From CAILZL01 sp050248275 (GTDB taxonomy: Bacteria; Pseudomonadota; Gammaproteobacteria; Steroidobacterales; Steroidobacteraceae): a stretch of 64,000 nt of DNA. Below the pieces are notes generated by a model that saw only the letters and a program-made list of their open reading frames with translations, was not told the origin of the DNA and searched no databases. The DNA lies in NCBI GenBank assembly GCA_050248275.1, contig JBFWSR010000018.1, positions 19,420 to 83,419 on the forward strand, given 5' to 3'. This document shows, piece by piece, positions 54,757 to 61,708 of this stretch (positions within the stretch are counted from its first letter, which is position 1; every line of letters begins with the position of its first letter). Both the position numbers and the translations under genes were made by a program.

Positions 54757-55017
54757 GACAAACAGCCTGTGTCAGCTCGTTTCAGCCCCTGTCTGAGCAG
54801 GTCGCGGCGACCGTGTGTGACAGTCCTGACGAGGCTGTTTCAGCCAGTCACGATTGATCTGAGCCATCATTCCTGCGCAGGCGGGAGTCCAGTGGAATCA
54901 GTTTCTTACTGGATTCCCGCCTGTGGTTAATGACGTGAATGAGCGCTTCCGCAAGCAGCGACCTCCTGTCGATGGTTATTGGCAACCATCTTCCATGTGC
55001 TCAACGGGCACAAACTC

Positions 55018-55033
55018 TGGAACAGAACTTGCT
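55018..55033 (+). promoter_or_regulatory. sigma-54 promoter of the receiver-NifO-rhodanese/ankyrin unit
   Basis: TGGAACAGAACTTGCT matches the -24/-12 consensus except C to A at position 4 and G to A at position 7; GG and GC are ten bases apart. Predicted start near 55044, about 70 bases before the first gene. A near-dyad TGT-N11-ACA lies just upstream (54996-55012), one base longer than the NifA consensus; the nifH site at 54741-54756 is about 260 bases away. Confidence 0.7.
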
Positions 55034-55115
55034 GCATGAATCCATAACATGGGGCGCCCGTGCGGTGCACCACCACTTCGTGCAAACACGTTCATGCAAA
55101 TCCTGTGAGGCCAAT

Positions 55116-55541
55116 ATGCAAATCGGTGTGGAAAGTTCGCGTGCTGTGGAAAACAAACGCATCTTTGTCGTCGATAGCGACGAGATCACTCGTGCGGTGC
55201 TGCAATTCATGCTGCATGACGAAAACGAAACCCATGAACTGGCCAGCCTGGAACAGGCTTACGCCAAAGCCGAACAATGGAAACCGGATCTGATCCTGCT
55301 GGGCAACGCCATCGTGCAATCGGAAGGCGTGGCTGTCCTGAAAACCATCGGTGCGCGCATTCCCGGTGTGAAGATCGTCATCGTCACTGACACCGCCAAT
55401 GATGCGACGGCGCAGGCAGGTTTGAAAGCCGGCGCGCATGCCCTGCTGAGCAAACCCTTCACCATTGAATCGGTACGCCGCAAGGTCGACGTACAACTGG
55501 GACGCCGCACTGCCCTGTCGATACCGGTGCAGGTGGCGTGA
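55116..55541 (+). CDS. receiver-domain protein lacking the phospho-acceptor Asp, nif-linked
   Basis: 141 residues from MQIGVESSRAVENKRIFVVD (GAGG eight bases before the ATG). Single response-regulator receiver domain: acidic pair in VVDSDEI (20-22), Thr91 in IVTDTA and Lys113 in LSKPF are kept. The Asp expected at the end of strand 3 is Gly63 (PDLILLGNA). It therefore cannot be phosphorylated in the usual way and is a pseudo-receiver. No output domain follows; the C-terminus is a short basic tail. First gene of a rightward unit with NifO and rhodanese-ankyrin, opposite nifH. Role unknown; protein-protein signalling is likely. Confidence 0.85.
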   Translation: MQIGVESSRAVENKRIFVVDSDEITRAVLQFMLHDENETHELASLEQAYAKAEQWKPDLILLGNAIVQSEGVAVLKTIGARIPGVKIVIVTDTANDATAQAGLKAGAHALLSKPFTIESVRRKVDVQLGRRTALSIPVQVA

Positions 55542-55572
55542 TGTGTCTTGCTACTCTTGATGGCTGATCACC

Positions 55573-55992
55573 ATGTCAACGATTGTCTTCTACGAAAAAC
55601 CCGGTTGCGCCACCAATGCGCGGCAGCGTCGTCTGTTGCAGGCAGCCGGACATCAATTGCAGGTCAGGAATCTTCTGACCGAAACCTGGACGGCAGAACG
55701 CCTGAAAACTTTTTTTGCAGAACGTCCCATTACCGACTGGTTCAATCCGGCGGCGCCGCGCATCAAGTCGGGCGCCATCAATCCCGCCAGACTTGGCCAT
55801 GACGAAGCGCTGGCATTGCTGGTGGCAGAACCCTTGCTGATCAAACGCCCCCTGCTGGAAATCGACGGCAAAACCATCGCGGGTTTCGATCCACAACAGC
55901 TGCAAACAATCATCGACTTGCATACCAATGGTGATGCCGCTCATTTGCAGGCGTGCACACACCAACACTCACGCCAACGGTGTTCACCATGA
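55573..55992 (+). CDS. nifO: ArsC/Spx-family nitrogenase-associated protein (NifO-like)
   Basis: 139 residues. Thioredoxin-like ArsC fold starting MSTIVFYEKPGCATNARQ, followed by NLLTETWTAERLKTFF, RIKSGAINPARLGHDEA, and LLIKRPLLEIDGKTIAGFD. This matches the nitrogenase-associated ArsC-like proteins found in nif regions, called NifO in Azotobacter. There NifO is tied to molybdenum distribution. The conserved Cys is Cys12. The stop overlaps the next start (ATGA). Confidence 0.85.
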   Translation: MSTIVFYEKPGCATNARQRRLLQAAGHQLQVRNLLTETWTAERLKTFFAERPITDWFNPAAPRIKSGAINPARLGHDEALALLVAEPLLIKRPLLEIDGKTIAGFDPQQLQTIIDLHTNGDAAHLQACTHQHSRQRCSP

Positions 55993-56804
55993 AACCGGAC
56001 CGTGTCGCCATGGAATACCAGCGCATCGATACGACTGCAGCACGCCAGTTGCTGCCACGTCCCGGGCTGCTGTTGCTCGATGTGCGTGACCATGCCTGCC
56101 ACGTACAGGCTCGCCTTGCCTCCGCCCTGCATGTGACCCGCGCCAACCTCGATTCGCTGTTGCTGGGCACGGCGCGCACCCGGCCTGTCCTGATCTATTG
56201 CTATCACGGCCATGCCAGCCAGACCTATGCGCAGATGTTCACCGATTTTGGTTTTGCCGAGGTCTATAGCCTGGATGGCGGTTTTGAAGCCTGGCGTGCT
56301 GCCTGCCCTGATCTGATCGAACGACGACCCGATCTGGCCGAATGGCTGGAACAACATGGTTTCGCGCCAGCCCGGCACGACGCGGTGATCGCCAACCACA
56401 ACACGCCGTTGATGCATGCCAGTCGATTAGGAGATAGCCACATTGTCAGCAGCCTGCTGCAACAAGGCAGCAACGTGAATGCACGCAATGCCGACGGCAA
56501 TAACGCCCTGTGGCACGCCTGCAGCAACGACTCGCTGGCGGTCATCAATCTGCTGCTTAAGGCTGGCATCGACATCGACAACCAGAACAACCAGGGACTG
56601 ACCTGCTTGATGCATGCCGCCCTGACCGACAAGACGACCATCGTGCAAAAGCTGTTAGCCGCCGATGCGAATGCAACGCTGCGCACTTGCGATGGCCGCA
56701 GTGCGCTGGACATGTGCATCAGCAGCGAATGTAGCGACCTGTTGCGTGTGGCGATGCAAGCAACGTCGCCTATCGTCAAGCAATCTTCCGTGTTACTGAC
56801 ATGA
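55989..56804 (+). CDS. rhodanese-ankyrin repeat fusion protein, nif-linked
   Basis: 271 residues from MKPDRVAMEYQRIDTTAARQ, start in an ATGA overlap with nifO. The N-terminal rhodanese domain (about 8-115) has LLDVRDHACHV and the active-site loop CYHGHAS with Cys71, a 6-residue loop of the GlpE sulfur-transfer type; YSLDGGFEAWRA ends it. The C-terminal ankyrin repeats (about 135-255) include NTPLMHASRLGDSHIVSSLL, NARNADGNNALWHACS, and CLMHAALTDKTTIVQKLL. The ankyrin part is closely similar to the protein at 58514-59107. Likely sulfur carrier docked to a partner through the repeats; the partner is unknown. Confidence 0.88.
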   Translation: MKPDRVAMEYQRIDTTAARQLLPRPGLLLLDVRDHACHVQARLASALHVTRANLDSLLLGTARTRPVLIYCYHGHASQTYAQMFTDFGFAEVYSLDGGFEAWRAACPDLIERRPDLAEWLEQHGFAPARHDAVIANHNTPLMHASRLGDSHIVSSLLQQGSNVNARNADGNNALWHACSNDSLAVINLLLKAGIDIDNQNNQGLTCLMHAALTDKTTIVQKLLAADANATLRTCDGRSALDMCISSECSDLLRVAMQATSPIVKQSSVLLT

Positions 56805-56837
56805 CGTTCAAACGATCAGCGTCACCAATCACCAGAA

Positions 56838-57476
56838 TCAGGGCGCAACGGGTGCGGTCGTAGTGCCGTCATCGCTTGCGTCTGTGCGGTCACGAGCTGG
56901 AAGCGCATCCCGGAACACGTCGAACGTCTTCCAGGCCGGAACCGGCGGAGTGTAGTCGGGCCGGGGGACATACGTTGACAACTCCACCAGTTACATCTTG
57001 TGAATGTAGCGAGGACATGCAGGAAAAATTTTCTCCGCCGTCACCCGGACGATGAATACCGAACCCGGATATTCGGTGCGCAAAGGATCATCCGGGCTGA
57101 TCTGCGCCGGGCCGTTCACCCGTATCCGCTTCGGATTTTCGAAGTCAAGGAACAGGAGTCCCACATGAGGATTGACGAGAAGGTTTCCCCAGGATAGGTA
57201 CATGCCGTTGCCGTCATAGTCGGGGAATGCGAGAGTGCGCTCATCGACGACCCGCACGAACCCCGGCAGCCCGCCCTTGTATGAGCAGTCAGGGCGGCCG
57301 CTGGAATCCGCGGTTACCACAAAGAACATCGAACAGCGTTCGATGAACGCACGGTCCTCATCGGTGAAAGCCGTGTGGACAATGGTTTGCTCCAGCCGAT
57401 CGGCAAGGCGTCTCGTTTCGCGCATGTCCTGGAGCTGACGCATTCCATCGTGGTACATAGAATTGTCTTTCATCAC
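56838..57476 (-). pseudogene. PPOX-class pyridoxamine 5'-phosphate oxidase-family protein with a premature ochre codon
   Basis: The main frame (57476 down to a TAA at 56991-56993) encodes 161 residues of a flavin-binding split-barrel protein: FVVTADSSGRPDCSYKGGLP, LAFPDYDGNGMYLSWGNLL, NPHVGLLFLDFENPKRIRV, and CPRYIHKM at the end. After the TAA the same frame stays open for 50 more codons to a TGA at 56838-56840, reading LVELSTYVPRPDYTPPVPAW. In relatives HKM is followed by a sense codon and this kind of tail. CAA or GAA to TAA is the simplest explanation; a read error is possible. The truncated core could still fold. Lies between the two nif-linked rightward units. Confidence 0.75.
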
Positions 57477-57860
57477 TCCTCCCGATGCTGCCAGTCGTTT
57501 GGCCTGATGAGATTATAGAAAAACCCTGTTTTCAGCAGCTTTCGCCGATGTGTCTTGTTGATCCATAAAACATCTGACATTTCAAAATACCTCTTTTTCT
57601 ACGGCCTAAAAGGCCATGCTACGGTAATGAATGCCGGCACGAACTGACCAAAGTTTGGCAATGCGTTTGAAGTACAGCGACCATAACTTTTTACTACGCA
57701 TATATCACCTCGCCAGCATCAGTATATGCCCAGCGTCAACTTCGATCTTCTCATCAGCTGACGGGAAGTCAGGGTAGTCCGCACAGGAGGGGTACTCAGA
57801 GCGGATCGAACGGTCAGACCTGCGTATCTGTCCCTGCCGGCCATGCCCGATCCGCCATTT
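57477..57860. other. non-coding part of the gap before the globin operon
   Basis: Lower-GC stretch between the PPOX gene and the NifA-type sites. I found no gene, no clear tRNA and no convincing terminator in it. A sigma-70-like promoter for the PPOX gene probably lies at 57480-57600, but no single hexamer pair is convincing. Confidence 0.4.
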
Positions 57861-57876
57861 TGTTCCGGACTCGACA
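57861..57876 (+). promoter_or_regulatory. NifA-type site 1 upstream of the globin operon
   Basis: TGTTCCGGACTCGACA fits TGT-N10-ACA. About 185 bases upstream of the -24 element and 32 bases (three helical turns) from site 2. Confidence 0.7.
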
Positions 57877-57892
57877 CTGCCCCGCATCAGGC

Positions 57893-57908
57893 TGTCGCAA
57901 TTGAAACA
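57893..57908 (+). promoter_or_regulatory. NifA-type site 2 upstream of the globin operon
   Basis: TGTCGCAATTGAAACA fits TGT-N10-ACA and has a central CAATTG palindrome. About 153 bases upstream of the -24 element. Same helical face as site 1. Confidence 0.75.
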
Positions 57909-57929
57909 TTGGATGCAGGCATGCACGCC

Positions 57930-57968
57930 GGGCTTCAGCCCGACTCCGGGAATGTCGGGCTGAAGCCC
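57930..57968. repeat. 15-bp perfect inverted repeat between activator sites and promoter
   Basis: GGGCTTCAGCCCGAC / GTCGGGCTGAAGCCC with a 9-base spacer. This 'TTCAGCCCGAC' unit is a dispersed repeat type in Gammaproteobacteria. It sits exactly in the DNA that must loop for NifA to reach sigma-54 polymerase. Confidence 0.8.
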
Positions 57969-58059
57969 AACCTGCAAAATGCAGATGAATGGCGGCGAAT
58001 CAAACGCCTGCAACCGCCCGTGCTGACGCGGTATCGCCCTTCTGCACTGACGACCGCCT

Positions 58060-58075
58060 TGGCACGGAGCTTGCT
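58060..58075 (+). promoter_or_regulatory. consensus sigma-54 promoter of the globin-ankyrin-Rieske-YgfZ operon
   Basis: TGGCACGGAGCTTGCT matches TGGCAC-G-N4-TTGC-W at every fixed position, with GG (58061-58062) and GC (58073-58074) ten bases apart. Counting from the -12 C puts the start near 58086, at the ATG of the globin gene (58087). Confidence 0.9.
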
Positions 58076-58086
58076 GCGGTAACGGC

Positions 58087-58521
58087 ATGACAGCAATCGA
58101 ACAATTGGCAACGCATTTTGAACAAGTGGGCGGTGCGACGGCGGTGGACCGCATCGTCGAGGCCTTTTACCTGCGCATGGATACTCTGCCCGAGGCACAG
58201 ACCATTCGCGCCATGCATCCGGCCGATCTGGGCCGGACCAAGGAGGTATTCAAGCGTTACCTGGGCGAATGGCTGGGTGGACCGAAGTTGTATTCGCAGG
58301 AACGCGGCCACCCGCGTCTGCGCATGCGACACATGGGTTTTCAGATCGGCATCCCCGAACGCAATGCGTGGATGCTGTGCATGCAGGGCGCGCTGGAAGA
58401 AGTGGTTGGCTCGGCGCGTCTGCGCGAATTGCTGTTGCAGCAACTGTTCAAGACGGCGGACTGGATGCGTAACGACGCCCACAGCGTGGGCCAGCATGCA
58501 GGCACTGGCCATCATGGCTGA
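58087..58521 (+). CDS. group II truncated haemoglobin (TrHbO-like)
   Basis: 144 residues. Group II pattern: YERIGG-like FEQVGGATAVDRIVEAFY, MDTLPEAQTIRAMHPADL, FKRYLGEWLGGPKLY, then RMRHMGFQIG with proximal His82, and ERNAWMLCMQGAL with the group-defining Trp95. Tyr28 is at B10. Such globins bind O2 or NO and can detoxify or sense them. It is the first gene after the sigma-54 promoter, overlapping the ankyrin gene in ATGGCTGA. No room for a normal ribosome site if transcription starts at about 58086; GTG at codon 14 is the only early alternative. Confidence 0.9.
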   Translation: MTAIEQLATHFEQVGGATAVDRIVEAFYLRMDTLPEAQTIRAMHPADLGRTKEVFKRYLGEWLGGPKLYSQERGHPRLRMRHMGFQIGIPERNAWMLCMQGALEEVVGSARLRELLLQQLFKTADWMRNDAHSVGQHAGTGHHG

Positions 58522-59107
58522 CCGGATCGCCAGTTCGCGTGCATTCATCAGTGCCTGGCGCGGCGCGGGTGCGCAAGGCGCACAGTCCAGCTTTTTCAAG
58601 CCGGCCGTGCTCGCCATCAGCGAGACATTACGCACCTGGCTGCATCAGCACGGGTTTCCTCTCAACGACCTCGATGCCACACGCGACAATCGCACTACGC
58701 CATTGATGCATGCCGCCCGTTTCGGTCGCGCCGATCTCATCAGCGAACTGCTGCAACTCGGCGCAAATCACCAGGCGCGCAATGCCGACGGTAACAATGC
58801 CCTGTGGCTGGCATGTTTCAACGGCGACCCTGCCAGCATCAAGACATTGCTGGATGCCGGGATCGATATCGATAACTGCAACGATCATGGCAGCACCTGC
58901 CTGATGTATGCCGTTTCCTCGGGCAAGCCTGAAGTAGTGGCCTTGCTGCTGGCGGCCCATGCCGATGCCGGCCTCGAAAATCTGGATGGTTATACGGCGC
59001 TGGATATGGCGGCAACCCCTGAGTGCCTTTATCTGTTGCGTAAAGCTGCTCACTGCGCTGAACCAGAGCCGGTCGAAACGCTGGAGACGATGGACGGAGA
59101 ACTGTAA
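58514..59107 (+). CDS. ankyrin repeat protein, partner gene of the truncated globin
   Basis: 197 residues from ATG 58514 (overlaps the globin stop; ATG 58496 in frame is an alternative). An N-terminal helix of about 40 residues is followed by ankyrin repeats: NRTTPLMHAARFGRADLISE, QARNADGNNALWLACFNGD, CLMYAVSSGKPEVVALLL, and GYTALDMAATPECLYLLRKA. The RNADGNNALW core is nearly identical to that in the rhodanese fusion at 55989-56804. No signal peptide. Probably binds a protein partner, perhaps the globin or a nitrogenase component; this is inference from gene order. Confidence 0.9.
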   Translation: MADRIASSRAFISAWRGAGAQGAQSSFFKPAVLAISETLRTWLHQHGFPLNDLDATRDNRTTPLMHAARFGRADLISELLQLGANHQARNADGNNALWLACFNGDPASIKTLLDAGIDIDNCNDHGSTCLMYAVSSGKPEVVALLLAAHADAGLENLDGYTALDMAATPECLYLLRKAAHCAEPEPVETLETMDGEL

Positions 59108-59526
59108 TGCCGGACGCCGCGCAGCCTGCGCTGTATGTCATCTGCGATCTGGACGATATTCCCAGCCGCCGCGCCAAGGGTTTCAGCCTGCTGCGTCATG
59201 CCGAGGATGGCAGTCAGCGCGCCTGGCATATCGTGGTGGTTCGCTGGGGCCAGCAGGTGTTCGGCTACATCAATCAATGCCCTCATCAGCACACGAATCT
59301 CGACTGGGAACGAAATCAATTTCTGGATCCGAACGGCATGCGGCTGATGTGCGGCAAGCATGGCGCATTGTTCGAAATCGGTACAGGCCGCTGCGTGGAA
59401 GGCCCCTGCTCGGGGCAAAGCCTGCAATCGGTGCCGCTCATGGTGGTTGATGGCGAAATTTGTGTAAGTGGCGTTGAATTGGTGGAAGATATTCCTTCCG
59501 AGAACACCGGCGAGAATGTCGCATGA
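59107..59526 (+). CDS. Rieske-type [2Fe-2S] protein
   Basis: 139 residues; TAATG overlap with the ankyrin gene. Cluster ligands Cys58 and His60 (INQCPHQHTNLDW) and Cys82 and His85 (LMCGKHGALFEIGTGRC), then GPCSGQSLQSVPLMVVDGEI. Soluble ferredoxin-like Rieske protein without signal peptide or membrane anchor, similar to the small subunits or ferredoxins of oxygenases. No oxygenase gene is adjacent. Likely electron carrier for a partner in this operon. Confidence 0.9.
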   Translation: MPDAAQPALYVICDLDDIPSRRAKGFSLLRHAEDGSQRAWHIVVVRWGQQVFGYINQCPHQHTNLDWERNQFLDPNGMRLMCGKHGALFEIGTGRCVEGPCSGQSLQSVPLMVVDGEICVSGVELVEDIPSENTGENVA

Positions 59527-60437
59527 TCCAACCCCTGCAACTGCCCGTTCTGCATACCTTGTCGGCCTTGACCGTGGACGGCGCCGACGCGCGCAGCTTT
59601 CTGCAAGGCCAGCTCAGTCAGGATCTGCGCAAGCTGAGCCCGCAACATGCCCTGCTGGCCAGTTGCAATTCCGCACAGGGTCGTGTGCAGGCGGTGATGA
59701 CACTGATGGAACGCGATGGACATATCATTGCGCTCCTGCCTGCAACGATGATCCCACGCATGCTGACGCGGCTGCGCAGCTATGTGCTGCGCGCCAAGGT
59801 CCGGCTGCTCAACGATCCGTCGCTGTGGTGCATCGTGCCGCTGGACGCGAATCAGGCAGCAGTCATCAGCAACTTGCTGCCTGTTGTGCCCGGTGAAGTC
59901 GTACAGGCCGGCGAACTGAGTCTGATGCGCTGGTGGAGCGCCGATGAACGTTATCTATTGCTGGCGGCGCCGGCTGCCATTCGACTACAAACGACCGAAG
60001 ACAGTTGCCTGCAATGGCGGCGGGCCGACATCGCCGCCGGATTGCCGCAGGTGTATCCCGAAACCCACGAATCCTTTGTCGCGCAGATGCTGAATCTGGA
60101 TGCATTGAACGGCATCAGTTTCGACAAGGGCTGCTATACCGGGCAGGAGATCATCGCCCGCACGCATTATCGCGGCGCCATCAAGCGCCGCATGTTCCGC
60201 TTTGCCGCGAACTGCGCCGCGCCCGATCCGGGCACTCGCGTGGTACAGGGCAGCACGCATGCGGGTGAAGTGGTGGATGCAGTCAGCACCGATGCCGGCT
60301 GCGAGTTACTGGCCGTGGTCAGCGTCGATCTGTCTCAGACAGAATTGCATCTGGATGGCGTGGCCGGCTCCCGATTGCACATGCTCAGCCTGCCCTACGT
60401 GCTGCCCGGCGCGCCATTGCAGGAAAAGACCGGATGA
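59523..60437 (+). CDS. ygfZ: folate-binding Fe-S cluster maturation protein YgfZ
   Basis: 304 residues in the GcvT-like folate-binding family. Signature FDKGCYTGQEII with Cys near 204, then RTHYRGAIKRRMFR. In E. coli YgfZ uses tetrahydrofolate and supports some [4Fe-4S] enzymes. ATGA overlap with the Rieske gene before it and with the next gene after it. Placement inside a probable NifA operon suggests a diazotrophy-specific copy; a second ygfZ elsewhere in the genome is possible. Confidence 0.9.
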   Translation: MIQPLQLPVLHTLSALTVDGADARSFLQGQLSQDLRKLSPQHALLASCNSAQGRVQAVMTLMERDGHIIALLPATMIPRMLTRLRSYVLRAKVRLLNDPSLWCIVPLDANQAAVISNLLPVVPGEVVQAGELSLMRWWSADERYLLLAAPAAIRLQTTEDSCLQWRRADIAAGLPQVYPETHESFVAQMLNLDALNGISFDKGCYTGQEIIARTHYRGAIKRRMFRFAANCAAPDPGTRVVQGSTHAGEVVDAVSTDAGCELLAVVSVDLSQTELHLDGVAGSRLHMLSLPYVLPGAPLQEKTG

Positions 60438-60754
60438 GTCAGCCGCTGTTCGGTCTGATCGATGATGCCGGCGCCAATGTGATGATCTTGATGGATGGAC
60501 TACACGCGGAAGACCTGCGGCGTTCACGTGTGACGCGTCAGGAAGTCAAACGGCAACTGCTGAACATGGCCGATTCGCTCGGCAAGCTGCAATCCAGCCT
60601 GCAGCAACAGCTGCCGGAACTGGACTGGGATGCCTGGTCCACCATCGTCCGGCATCTGCACAGCGACCATCTGGAAGATGACGCCCTGTGGTTTGCCGCC
60701 AGCGCGCTCACTCCCGCCACGCTCATGTGGTTGCGTGTCTATCGCGAACGTTAG
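60434..60754 (+). CDS. unknown 106-residue protein in the globin-YgfZ operon
   Basis: Starts in an ATGA overlap with ygfZ. No recognisable family. Mostly helical with a hydrophobic N-terminal stretch (LFGLIDDAGANVMILMDGLH), polar middle (RRSRVTRQEVKRQLLNMADS) and a Trp/His/Asp-rich end (LDWDAWSTIVRHLHSDHLED). No Cys, no signal peptide. Tight coupling and codon use like its neighbours make it a real gene. It may work with YgfZ or the Rieske protein, but there is no direct evidence. Confidence 0.65.
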   Translation: MSQPLFGLIDDAGANVMILMDGLHAEDLRRSRVTRQEVKRQLLNMADSLGKLQSSLQQQLPELDWDAWSTIVRHLHSDHLEDDALWFAASALTPATLMWLRVYRER

Positions 60755-60810
60755 CAGAGCCAGCGGGCGCAATTCATCGTTCTCGTCCATAAAGCAGTAC
60801 CATTGGGCGC

Positions 60811-61686
60811 ATGCCCTCTGCACTCAAACACCGCGCACCCAGCACGTTGCAACTGCCGCCGGGGCCATGGACCACGGTACTCGACTGTCTGTGCGCTCAT
60901 TTCAATCATGTTGATCGCGAACAATGGCTGAGCCGCATGGCGCGCGGGCTGGTTGTCAATGCCACCGGCCAGCCGCTCGGGCCGGACAGCCCTTATAAGA
61001 CGGGACTGACGATCCGTTACTTTCGGGAGATTGCCGACGAAAAACCGATTCCCTTCGTGGAATCGATTCTGTATGCCGACGCCAATATCGTGGTGGCCGA
61101 CAAACCGCACTTCCTGCCGGTCACGCCCAAGGGCAATTACGTGCAGCAGACGCTGCTGACGCGCCTGATGGAACGGCTCGACAATCCGCAACTGGCGCCG
61201 CTACATCGCATTGATCGCGGCACGGCGGGACTGGTGATGTTTTCAGCCAATGCCAGGCATCGGGCGCAGTACCACGCCCTGTTCAGCAACCGGCAGATCG
61301 CCAAACAATACCAGGCCATCGCGCCGGCCCTGCCCCATCTCAGCTTTCCATTGGTGCGTCGCAGCCGGCTGGTGAGTGGCGACCCCTTCTTTCGCATGCA
61401 GGAAGTCGCCGGCCTCGCCAACACCGAAACGCATATCGATGTGCTCGAGCGTGGCGAAACAAATTGGCGCTATGCACTCTCGCCCGTCACTGGCAAAAAG
61501 CATCAGTTGCGCCTACACATGGCCGCGCTGGGCGCCGCCATCCTCAACGATGATTTCTATCCCGTATTAACCCGGCATGGGGATGACAATTACCAGCGCC
61601 CGTTGAAACTGCTGGCTGCCAGTCTGGCGTTTATCGATCCCATCAGCGGCAGCAGGCTGCGTTTTGAAAGCCGGTTGCGTTTATGA
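60811..61686 (+). CDS. RluA-family RNA pseudouridine synthase
   Basis: 291 residues. Catalytic motif LHRIDRGTAGLVMFSANA with the conserved Asp, preceded by ADKPHFLPVTPKGNYVQ and followed by LSPVTGKKHQLRLHMAALGA. The N-terminal 80 residues differ from RluA/RluC and hold no S4 domain that I can identify. The RNA target is unknown. It starts 57 bases after the 106-residue gene; no promoter was seen between, so readthrough from the operon is possible. Confidence 0.9.
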   Translation: MPSALKHRAPSTLQLPPGPWTTVLDCLCAHFNHVDREQWLSRMARGLVVNATGQPLGPDSPYKTGLTIRYFREIADEKPIPFVESILYADANIVVADKPHFLPVTPKGNYVQQTLLTRLMERLDNPQLAPLHRIDRGTAGLVMFSANARHRAQYHALFSNRQIAKQYQAIAPALPHLSFPLVRRSRLVSGDPFFRMQEVAGLANTETHIDVLERGETNWRYALSPVTGKKHQLRLHMAALGAAILNDDFYPVLTRHGDDNYQRPLKLLAASLAFIDPISGSRLRFESRLRL

Positions 61687-61708
61687 CGAGGCAGTATCTT
61701 TATCTTTC

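Noticed and set aside
54984..55015. TGT-N11-ACA near 54996 as a true NifA site
   Set aside because: The spacing is one base longer than the consensus and it almost touches the -24 element; noted in the promoter entry but not called as a site.
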